Notes under the pieces: model-generated
What the model saw: only the letters and a program-made list of their open reading frames with translations
Database searches by the model: none
What the model was told of the DNA's origin: nothing
From: Astropecten irregularis
Lineage: Eukaryota; Echinodermata; Asteroidea; Paxillosida; Astropectinidae
NCBI GenBank assembly: GCA_963971285.1
Contig: OZ020250.1
Coordinates: 14,058,499-14,122,498 of the forward strand
Reading direction: 5' to 3'
DNA length: 64,000 bases
Program-made: the position numbers and the translations under genes
Shown: in pieces, positions 25,501 through 37,500 of the stretch
Layout of the letters: every line of letters starts with the position of its first letter
Numbering within the stretch: the stretch's first letter is position 1

Positions 25501-28500
25501 GATACTTCTTTTTTCCAATTTGTAATAACATTCCTCATTTTGCGCGCTTGTTGATTTCTTTTCTTTTTTTGTCTTAAATTCCTCTGTTTTATTTTCTTGC
25601 GATAATTTGCATCGTGGCGATACTTATATTTCAGATTTTTTATAAAATTCACTCTGTACACATGATTACTCCAATACTTTTTCTTTATAGAGTTAATGAC
25701 AACATTTCTGTACACTTGATTACTATGATATGTTTTCTTTGCACGGTTAATTTGTTTCTGTCTATATGCAGCATCTGTATTATACTTGGCTTTTGTTCTA
25801 TTAATCTTTTCTTCTCTATGTATACTATCCTCATGATACTTTCTATTTTCACTATTGACCTTTCTCTGTCTGTGTATGCTATCCTCAAGATACTTTCTTT
25901 TCTCACGATTGACCTTTTTTCCTCTGTGTATACTATCCTCAAGATACTTTCTTTTCTCACTATTGACCTTTCTCTGTCTGTGTATGCTATCCTCAAGATA
26001 CTTTCTATTTTCACTATTGACCTTTCTCTGTCTGTGTATACTATCCTCAAGATACTTTCTATTTTCACTATTGATCTTTCTTTGTCTGTGTATACTATCC
26101 TCATGATACTTCCTTTTTTCACGATTGATCTTTCTTTGTCTCTGTACACTATCCTCATGATACTTTATTTGTTCACGATTAACCTTCCTTTCTCTGTGTG
26201 CACTATCATCATGATACTTCTTCATTGATTTTTTAACTTTTATCTCCTTATACAAAGCATTCTGTTGATATTTTAACTTTAACAATTTCTTCTTCTTTTC
26301 ACAATTTTCTGAATATTTTTTCTTCTCATATTCAAGAATATTCTTTCTGATATCCATACAATCAGCATATTTCTGTCTTTTTGCATAATTCTGTCTTTCC
26401 TTGCAAGCACTGATCTTTTCTACAACTTTTGCATTTCTTTTATTGTATCTTTCTCTTGCTTTTTCTCTGTCTAATTTCCGTTTCAAGTACACATTTACAC
26501 GAGTACGCCTCTTTCGCTTTACCTGAGAATGCTTTGGCTTATCTTCCTTTCTATCATCACATTGACTTACATGAACATTACTGACAGGGTCTCTAGTACA
26601 GGTACTTTCAGACATCAAATCTCTGTTACAGTAGTTTTCATTACTATCAATTGGATTACTTGGAACAAGTTCATGAACATTCATGACTAAATCATAATGA
26701 ACTACATTTCTATGATACAAATAAATTCCACAATCTGATAATCTGTCAGTATTGGTGAATGAACGTGAAATCACATACCACCTACTTGCATCACTATATG
26801 TATATATATCAACACCCAACATGTCAGCCATTGCTATGATTTCTACTTCTGTTGCCCATGTACCACTATGAAACAGTCTCTGCCTAACCACATAATCTTC
26901 CACTATAGAAAAACCTTCTCTTACAAAACAGTTAAATTTACCAGCATTTTTCAACAAGTGATTTATAACTATTGTTCTGACATGCATATGATTTTCTTCA
27001 GTTCCAGATATAGCACAAGAAATAGCTCTGAAGAAACAGTTGCCATCACCTTTGATCCTCTTTATTCTGTCTGGACTTCCCATGTTATCACATCTTCTAG
27101 CACTCTCATCAACATCTAGAGATACCCTTCGCAATCCAAATTTCTGACACAATTGGTTTTTACTATCATTACTTAGTAACATAAATCTTAATTTGGCAGG
27201 TTCTATAACTTCCACTATTTCTACATCATCACCACTCTTGCTACTGCTTATGACATGGACATCATCATTTTCCTGCACTTCATTTGATTTTGATATCTCA
27301 TGTAAACATTCAGATTCTACATCTTTAACATTACATTCAGTGCAAACACTTTCACTATTGTCTTTAAGTTCATGATTACAAACATTCAGCTCATTATTAA
27401 TCTGAACACTGACTCCTGTAATTTCAAACTGCTCAGAATCAGACACATTAATAGAATTTCCAAGTTCTATACAATACATGTACACACCTTGCCATGAAGC
27501 CACACGTTTCAGAAAACTTCTGCCGTAACAGTCTTGTCTGCCGTTATGATTTCTAGAATGGGAATCAAAAATATAATACAATCCATCCTGAGCAATGACT
27601 GAAAATGTGTTCATATGGAAACAGATAAAACATGCTTTATACTTGTGAAGTGTCTGCTGCAGAGCATTATTCAATGAAATCATATTGAATTCTGACAGAT
27701 TTGTATTTTCTCCAAAAGTACCAGACACAGATTCATTGAATAGAACACAGAAATGCTGACTGAAAACATCTATTTCCTCTGGCAACTCACTGATCAACAA
27801 ATACTCATTCTCTACTGTAGAACTATGTGATAAAAAAACCATACAATTCATTTCCAGTATTCAACACAAAGTCCATTTCATTAGAGCACCATTTATCTAA
27901 CTTCTTCATTCTGCTATACATTATAGCACACAAACTATTAGCAACACACTGTTTACCAGTATTATTTCTAAATCTAAAATCACCTTGATGGAAACTACCC
28001 TGTACAATCATATTATCTGATGCACTTACAACTCCACTATTTCCACTGTCTTCATATGTATCACTTTGCATGTTTTGGGGCTTCTTTATGTCCTGCTGTA
28101 TGTTAATATATTTGGTGCTATTAATACTGACATTACTTGTGACCTTTGGCATCTTGTCATCTCCATTTTTGTTACTATGGGGTGACACTGATCTCTTTCT
28201 ACTTTTCAGAGTATACTTGGTATTTTGCTTCACTCTACATGATTCACCTTGATCACTCTTTGAACATTGTTTTGATTTTCCATGACTTTTGCAAGTTTTA
28301 CCATCATTAGATTTCTCATTACCATCCGTCAAAGATACACCCTCAGCATCTTGTTTGCCTTTATCAGATTCTGATTTCTTTCTATTCCTTAATGTGTATC
28401 CTCCTGATTGCTCTGGTATTGTTTGTTTTTTGTTACCACATGCATATATACCTTCAACATTTATGTTCATTGCCCGACTGTCAAAATTATCTTCCGTTTG

Positions 28501-31500
28501 TTCGTCAACATCCTCTTCAGAACTAGTGAACATTACATCAAACACAGTCAAATCTGCAGAAATGTCAGAACAGTCATACAAATATTTACAGTAGTTACTC
28601 CCTCGACATTTGCAACATATCCATACGATTGACTTGTTTAGCAAGACATGATTTCCAATACAACTTGTAACTCCCATACAATCAACATGATACCATAACC
28701 CACAATAACACTGTAATTTGAAGTCCCATGGCTTGATCATCTCATTACAAATCCAACACTGTCCATCTACGTTAGCATTACTATTTCTGTCTTCAATATC
28801 CACTTTCCCAGCACATTTGCTACCACTTTTATCTTGCTCTTCCATCTGTTTTATCCTCTTATCAGAAACCTGTTTGCTCATCTTATGAATACACCTCTGT
28901 CTCTTCCTCATTTCATTTGCTTTGTCTTTCAAGAACTTCATCTTCTTAAAAACTGTACTTATACTTCCATTTGTATGCTTCCAGATATGTGTCTGTTCAT
29001 CTTTATATGCCTTTCTATCCTTCTTGGTCATGCGACTCTCTATTACCATTCCTCCTTTCCTGATATTGTGAGTTTGCCTGAATACCTGTTTTCTCACTTT
29101 CTTCTTGTACCGTCGTGATGGTCTCTTTCTACCTTTTCGTTCATATATCTCTTCAACAGAATTCAAAACACATCCCCCACCACTGTGCTTTGTCCAACCA
29201 TACTTCTTCAGCCATTGCACACCATGCAAATTACTAGAACGTGACAATCGTTTCTTCCTTTCTTGTTTCAGATTACTCACTTTGTTTTGTCTGTCATGTT
29301 GTATCTTCCTCTCATATTCCTTCTGTAGCTTCTTCAACTGCAATTTCTTAGGTCTCACAATCTGTAAAAGATAGCATTTCATCACATGATTTCCATTGAT
29401 AACTTTTGCTTTACTTGAGGTCTGACAACTGATTCCACACAAATCAATTATGTCAGTTTTCATTTCATGCATTTTACAGACAACACTGTCTTTTGTCATC
29501 ATCATGTTCTCAACTTCATTTGTTTTCATGATTTGTTCATTTTTCATTGTTCTCATTTGGTTCTCATGTTTTGTTATGTTTGTTCTCATAACCTGGCACA
29601 CCCCAGGTACCTGGCACACCCCAGGATTTTTCTTCTTATTATTAACCTGGCACACCCCAGGTACCTGGCACACCCCAGGATTTTTCTTGTTATTAACCTG
29701 GCACACCCCAGGATTTTTCTTGTTATTAACCTGGCACACCCCAGGTACCTGGCACACCCCAGGATTTTCTTGTTATTAACCTGGCACACCCCAGGTACCT
29801 GGCACACCCCAGGATTTTTCTTGTTATTAACCTGGCACACCCCAGGATTTTGAACCTGGCACACCCCAGGTACCTGGCACACCCCAGGATTTTGAACCTG
29901 GCACACCCCAGGCACCTGGCACACCCCAGGATTTTGAACCTGGCACACCCCAGGATTTTTCATGTTATCAACCTGGCACATCACAGGTACCTGGCATACA
30001 CCAGGTACCTGGCACATGCCAGGATTTTTGATAGATGAAATACTCTCTGCCATCTTCATACAGTCCAGAGCCATCGGTAGAAAATAAAAAAAAAACTCTC
30101 TTCCATCTTCATACAGTCCAGAGCCATCTGTAGAAAATAAAAAAAAATAAAAAAATTTCACCAGCAAGAAAACATCTTTAAAGGTACTATCATACTTTAG
30201 TTTTTGTCAAAGAAGTACAGATTCATGGGCAAATATATCAAGGAATCTTCCTTGATATTTTTGCCCATGAATCTGTACTTCTTGCAAACAGTGGTGTGCT
30301 AAAATTGCAGGCAAGTACATGTTGTGATTGCGTAGTTAGGGACTATGTGAAAATAGCAAATTTGTGTTCCTTATACTCTAATGAATCAATGGATTGTGTA
30401 CCCTAACATAGCGCAGCTGTTTTATTGAGTCCCATTATAATTTCTATAAAATAGGGTGAAAGATAAGCGATTGTGTAACTTGGGACCCATCTGTTTTTAC
30501 ATTCAGAAATTAAAATGGGTCCTCAAAAAGAATACTACTCTACAATCATGCCTCTAAATTACCATGACCATTTGCATTTCTTTTAAAGACTAAATTGGGT
30601 GACCTCAAACATCATATTTACAATCACAAACCAACCACTTAAGTTATAACATGCCATTGTTATCAGCTCTATAAAAGCTACACTAGAATCAAACTTTTCC
30701 CTTATAAAAAAAGTTATATATCAGAACACAGTACGCAATCACAACACGTACTTGCCTGCAATTTTCGTACACCACTGTTTACAAACAACTGACTACATGT
30801 ATACTGAAATGGTTCACAAGATACATGTACATGTACATGTACATGTAAATGTCACAATGTTCATAATGTTACTAAATTCCTTTCTTCAAAATGTATATTG
30901 TTAAATATTCATACATTACATTTTAACAAAGAAATTTACCAACACAATAACACATAAAAAAAAATGTAACAGCATTGTTAATTGTATCACATCATTCCTA
31001 GCTGTTGCACTACAAAAACATGTAACATCATGCCTGACCCACGTACATGTGTACTAGTAGGCTGAGGGCCTACTAACTACTGTAGTAATAATATAGTACT
31101 GAAAAAAAACAAAAACATTTCTTATTAAGAGCAGACAGCTGTTCTAAACAAAATCAACATTACTGATACCATTACCAGCCCACAAGAGACATAACTATAC
31201 AGACAGGGTTGTTTGATTCAAATCACTAATTGAAATCAACTTTTAGCCCAAATTATTTTGTCTCTATTTTCCCTTCTTGTTTTACCATGTTTTCAATCAT
31301 TTCAATTCAACCATTTCCATTTTCATACAAAGTGCTTTGGAGGTATTGTTATTTTTTTATTAAAAAAAATCCTGTATGATACAGAAGTGGATAATTAATA
31401 GTTGCCCAAACTAGTACATGTACTAAATATTTTTATTTCATTTCATTTCTTTTATTGCAAATGACAATAATTGACTACTAGGCCCTAATCTAATTGTATT

Positions 31501-34500
31501 TCTTTTTTTAGAAACCTTGTTTAAGCATGGAGGAAGGAAATTTCCTTCTTCATGGTTTAAGCATGGAGAAGAAGACACATCTTATTTCTCCATGTTTTAA
31601 GTTAATGTACTGGAAAAAAATAAGGGAAGAATTCCATTGACAACCATCACTTGTGCATAAATCTATTGAACCGACAGAGGGCATTTTGCAAAAAAATCAC
31701 AGATGCTGCATTAAGAGTATTAATTAATGTAGGTAAAAATTAAAACCTGTAATATTCCTTTTTCAGACATGCTACCAAAGTTTTATACACCTGAGATTTA
31801 AATTAATAATAATTTGTATCCAATAAGTTAACTCTTGGAGGATAATCTTTTTAACGTAATGACTAATGGTTTAATATAATCAATGGAATTACCAAGGATA
31901 TAACCCTTTTTCCGTGATGGCCATCAGTGGAATTCTTTCACTTAAGTTAGATTAAGTCAAAGGTTTGAGTAGCCACGGTCCGGAAAATGGGCAAGCATAA
32001 ACATAGGCTCGTGAGTCATAGCAAGCTCTAAAATTTCAAATTAGGGCCTAGCAAAGGAAATGTGTACGCAAATAAATATTACTTTATCTTTCTCAGCATA
32101 TTCATTACTATTCTTCAGAGCATATTCTTTCACAATTCACATACCAAACAATCATGAAATAACGTAAACAAGGTTTTGTATTCTTTTCGTGGTAGGCCTA
32201 CGATGTACAAAATGCCATCGTGGTCATGCATAGCGCACGGCCTACGTCAAGAGTCACTACTGTATGTAAGTACTAAATACTCAAGTCGACTAGCCATCCG
32301 CCATGTCCACGGATCCAGCTATGAAAAATGTCATAAATTTACCAAGTATACCTAACACAACAATAACATTTGTAATCTTAAGTATTCAACAATTTCATTA
32401 AATGACATTAAATCATAAACAACTATGCCTAACCAAGGAAATTTAACCCCTTTCTGCTTGTAATAATTCGCCTCAAACCTTCACTTACGGTATCGCTGCA
32501 GACAGTCGGGTTTCCGCTCCATGCAGCTTCATTCGAGATTTTCATTTACAATGAGGCGGAAACCAGGTCACCTACACACAGACAGTCGGGTTTCCGCTCC
32601 ATGCAGCTTCAGTCGAGATTTTCATTTACAATGAGGCGGAAGCCAGGTCACCTACACACAGACCTTGCTTTGGTTTGTTTACATTTTACACGGACGGACG
32701 CGCTGGTTGGCAATACGTGGTATGGGCAGCCAAATGTTGCAAATCATTTCATCTTCTTGACAGACGGCGTGACCAAATTCAACATGTTTACCAAATTTCC
32801 ATAGCATACAAAATACATACCATCATTGCTTGTGTTGTTTCCATGACATTCAGCAATATCTTTCCATGTTTATGAAACGTTGTGTTTAAAATTTTGGTTA
32901 TTTGTTTATGCGTGGCTTTCGACGGCTCGCCATAGTTTCCGCCATGCTGGTTGGCAAAAACTTGGTCTGTGACGTTGCTAAGGAAAGGTCTTAGACTCGT
33001 TTCCAGTCCCACATCATCATGACAAAAACAAACTAACTACATGTATCTACACACAAAAGCGATCGACCGCATGATTGAATTTATGTGAGAGGGCGCTATA
33101 ATAATTTCGTTCAGTAGCATTTCGAAGGTGTGGTGTGACCGTGAAGGATTCGGGATGGGAGGGCAAGACTATTTCTGCCGCATTTCTGCTATCCAGTTGA
33201 GTGAACAAATTAGCGTAAACCAGTACATGAAACAACATCTATAAGAAAGTTCAAGACCTTCACTTCTGATTAAGTACCAAATTCAGCCAAAACGTACATC
33301 TTTGCAAAATGGAACAAATTCCTGCATGCTTCTTAATTCTCCAACAAATCAAAAAACATCAACCAATATTAATATAACATCTCGATGACATCATCTCATA
33401 ATTTCCAAAAATATTTCACAATCAAACCAAAATCATCTATGAACTTCATTCTTTTGGCAACTGTCATTGTTAGGGAAGATCTATTTATGATGCATTGATT
33501 GACCTCTGTCCTCTATACTAAATGTGCTATATGATCATGATTCTATCACCAAAAATTAATGTTAGGCACTGTCTTTCTTTGTGACAAACATGAACAAGTA
33601 ATAGTATATCAAGAGTAGACTTAATCACATGTCTTTGTGTGTAAAAGGTATTGACGATTTATTTTAATATCATAAAACGGAAAAGCCTGTGTTCTGTTTT
33701 CAACAGACACAATTTCTAGTTATCCTTGCTTTAATAATACAAGGTACTTAATGCTCACTAGGTGATTTCTGCTTACTCTTGTCTAAAACTTGCTTACCAA
33801 ATTGAAAATCTTAAAGCTGTTTTCATAAAAAAAATAATAAAGCTGGCTGGATCAATGTCTCTTTTTTTTAATGCTTTTTTTTTTTAAGGTGAACTGGACT
33901 GGAGTGGGATTCAAACCAGTGACCTCCTGAATACTGTACAGGCGCTCTAACAACTGAGCCATCCAGCCCTACATATGTTGATGGTGTTCCCAATTTAGTC
34001 AATCATTTTTGTTCTTTTGGCAGTCAGAAGCCATGAAACCATGCACATATACCGCTATATCCCAAGGATCATTTTATCGATACTCAAAGCAACGCTACAA
34101 CCTGAGAGCAGTACATGGGGGATCACTCAAAGACGATGCGGCTTTTTTAATAATTAATATAATCATCAAATAACCACGAGGGAAACTGACTGAATTTAAG
34201 TCATAGAAAGGTGAACAAAGAAAAATTGACTGGAGCGGGATTCGAACCAGCGACCTCCTGAATACCGTACAGGCGGTTTACCAACTGAGCTATCCTAGGC
34301 ATACATTGGTGGTGTCCCTAATACTCAATTATCTTTGTTTGTTTGGTTGTCAGAAGCCATGAAACCACGCACATACTGCTATATCCCAATGATCATTGTA
34401 TCTACATACATGTATAGTTATTAAGACAGAAATGTCATGTTAAGCAAATTTGTTGTGCTAAGCAGGGCTGTGAAATTGGTTGGTGAACATGTGTACATCT

Positions 34501-37500
34501 AAGCATCTTCTTCAAGTAGATGAAATCGATCAATTTATAAAGTATTGAGAAATTCTGCATTCAATACTCTCTTATATTTTGAAAGCTAATTTCTCTATAA
34601 CCTGCAATTTATGAGATTTATGAGATTCCTCATTTGTATGACTAAAGACTTTTATCCCTACTAATTTAATCCCCATGTTTTTGTTTCAAATGTCTCTAAG
34701 GACATGAATACATATATATGTAGATATCCTACTCAATATTCTTCATTAAAAGTGCACATACATGTACATCTGCAGACTATTTTGAACTCAGAGAGAAGAA
34801 AATCTCATATAGATCTGCATATAAATTACCTCATTAAAAACAGGAAGCTAGAACATAATGATAGTACAGGGCAATCCAGTAGGTACTGGATGTACTAACA
34901 TGTCTGCATATTTGGCAACCTGTGCTATGTTCATCATTGTTAAGTATGCATGAATACCCGTTAATTAACACTATACATTTTGCAAAGGGGGGGGGGGGGT
35001 TGGCACTGAGCCAGCATTATCAGCAGATTTGAAGAACAGCTGTTAATGTGTCCACATTAAAGCTACGATCATACTTTGGTAGCATACGGAAACAGTAATC
35101 TTCACAGATTTACATATAGGGTTTAACGATGGTGTTGGTAGAAACATACCGTTAAAACTGTTCTGCATGAAATGCTGTACTTATCCAGGAAAGAGTAAAA
35201 CCAGTGACCCAAATCATTTTTGATCTTTTAAAGATCAAATATAAAAGAGAAAAGACTGTTTTTCACTGTTTTCTTACAACATGGGCACCGTATGGGACTG
35301 GGAATTTCACAGATGATAGTTACTGTATCTTCCTTGATATTTATGCCCATGAATCTGCATTTCTTTGACAAAACCCAAAGTATGATACAATGTATTACCT
35401 TTATACAACAAGACTGTTACACACATTGAACATGTACCCGTGTATGTTAGCTGACAATTAATGCAACATGGACACTTTCACATACACCCAGTCAATCCCC
35501 AGTGTGGAACAGTGAGCAAGGTGAACATTTAAAGATAGGATTTCGAATATTAATATTAAGATAATTTCTCAATACATGTCATAGCTGACTGCAAATATAT
35601 ACAATGCCATATGTGCCATGGTATAATAATGGCAATCATTTGATGATATGACATTTGATCTAATCAGGAAAAGTATAAGTCACACACATGCATACGTGTG
35701 TCTTTAATCACTGATTATCATCAGTGCCAGGAGTGCATTTATGTGAACATGTGGATTGGTTGGTGGAAACACTAAATAAGAATCGTTCGTACTTTCGCAC
35801 ATTCTATTTCACTCGCACTTTTCATAAGGTCTCAACGTTTCGACGAGCCTGCTTTAGTCCTCATCAGGAAAACTTGAGAAACGTTGTTGAAACCTTACGA
35901 GAAGTTTGAACGATGTGCTTAAGTATGAATGATTCTTACATGGTGTTTCTGCAAACCGATCCACATACCAATTGTCACCATGTAAATCTTTCTTCATATG
36001 TTCTAGATAATCTTAAATCTAGATAGCCATGTATAATTCTCTCAATTCTGTTTCTCAGGTTGCAGCAAATGTTGCTAAGTAAAGCTGCCCGTATCCAAAA
36101 TGATCCTTGTAATGTACATGTATGTGCGTGGTTTCATGGCTTCTGACTGACAAACAAACAAAGATAATTGACCAATAGGGACACCATCAAGTGGATAGGA
36201 CAGTAATTGGTAGAGTTCTGGTACGATTGGGGCTGTCCATAAAGTACGTACGCACGAAGTGCTGACTTTTTTTACCCCCTCTCCCCCTCTGTACGCAAGA
36301 CGTACGCAATGGTACCACCCCCCCTCCCACCCTTTACGCATTTGCATTTCACATTAGGTTTTTCACTTCTCGTGGTACCTTGCTTTAGCATCATTAATAT
36401 GTCACAATAATCCGGGCCGGTACCGTTATTGGGACGTCACTTTCAAATTTTGAAATGAATGACTAATGTGTAACAGGTTTTTATACATTTACAGATGTAT
36501 TTTACTATTTTTTATCATATTGAATAAGAAAAAAAGGAAAAAAGAAATCAATCCTGGTGCTTTTTCTCGTTTGTTTCCCTCTCTTTTCGCGCGATAATGA
36601 TATGCAATTTGTTCGTTTGCGTACGGTACACATTGGCCTGAACCCCCCTCCCCCTGTACGCATGGCGTACGCATCGGTAACAATCCCCCCCTCCCCCCGT
36701 ACGTACTTTATGGACGGCCCCATATTCCGGAGGTCATTGGTTTTAATCAAAGTCACTCCAATCAATTTAATTGTCTGTGTTCACTTTCTAATAACTTAAG
36801 CCCAGTCAGTTTCTCTTGTGTGGTTATTTGTTGATTTAATTCTGAGTGATGAATGAAATGAAAGAATTGTCAACTTCAAGAGAAAATCTGAATTTTAGGA
36901 GTGAGAATAAGTATAGTTCTAAAAATTCAGAGAAAATTAAACTGAAAATTGCAGTGAAACTTCAATCTACTTCCTCAGGGCGACACAAATTTGTCGCCTT
37001 AACGTACCCTTTTACGTCGGTAAAGACTTCCCCCTTTTGCCAAATTCAGTGAAATAAACAACACTCAAAGTTCAATCATGATTCTGAAAACCTTTTTTTT
37101 CCACCATGGCTGATCCAACTACACATAATTCCAAATATGCGATATGTCCCAGTGCAGTATTTCATTATAATCTTGAGCTCCTACCACAAAAAGTTATTAC
37201 ACAATGGGTTAGAAAACAAGATACTGGTATATAAAAGCCTAGGGACCGGGTAAATCTTACAAAGAAATGACGGGGGAAAAAACACTGTATAAATATGTAC
37301 ACGCTTACGCATGAGAGGTTTGGAAGGATAAATGGAATCTGTAGTTTTGCTGTATCTAACAAGCCTGTAGGCACGGTAGACCTATTATTCCTGGTTCGTT
37401 TATACCTGGTAGTCTACAGGCAGTGCGGGGCCATGAATTCCTCCAGCCATTCACCAAAATCAACCACTATGCATGAATTGATATCAAAAAGAGCACTTTC

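Larger units (their letters stand above)
19900..30050 (-). mobile_element. Helentron (Helitron2-type rolling-circle transposon), nearly full length but damaged
   Basis: The element carries, in minus-strand order, a minisatellite head (29590-30020), a PHD-finger ORF (29589-27823), a large Rep/helicase ORF (27851-20889), an endonuclease tail (20888-20337) and AT-rich subterminal repeats (about 20012-20375). HUH Rep, PIF1 helicase and a C-terminal apurinic-type endonuclease together define Helentrons, and OTU domains are known in this group. The boundaries are my estimate: no clean terminus or target site was identified. Only two lesions interrupt about 9 kb of coding sequence, so insertion is recent. 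It lies in the proposed first intron of the modular secreted-protein gene and reads in the same direction as that gene. Confidence 0.85.

Noticed and set aside
25614..26228. 204-aa hydrophobic plus-strand ORF that looks like a membrane protein
   Set aside because: It is the antisense shadow of the lysine-rich 57-bp coding repeat of the Helentron.
29590..30020. Regularly spaced palindromic repeats resembling a CRISPR array
   Set aside because: Spacers are near-identical AT-rich strings of variable length and the genome is eukaryotic.
29450..30167. ORFs on both strands over the 16-bp minisatellite
   Set aside because: A palindromic repeat without stops is open in many frames; only the portion continuing into ORF1 from 29589 looks real.
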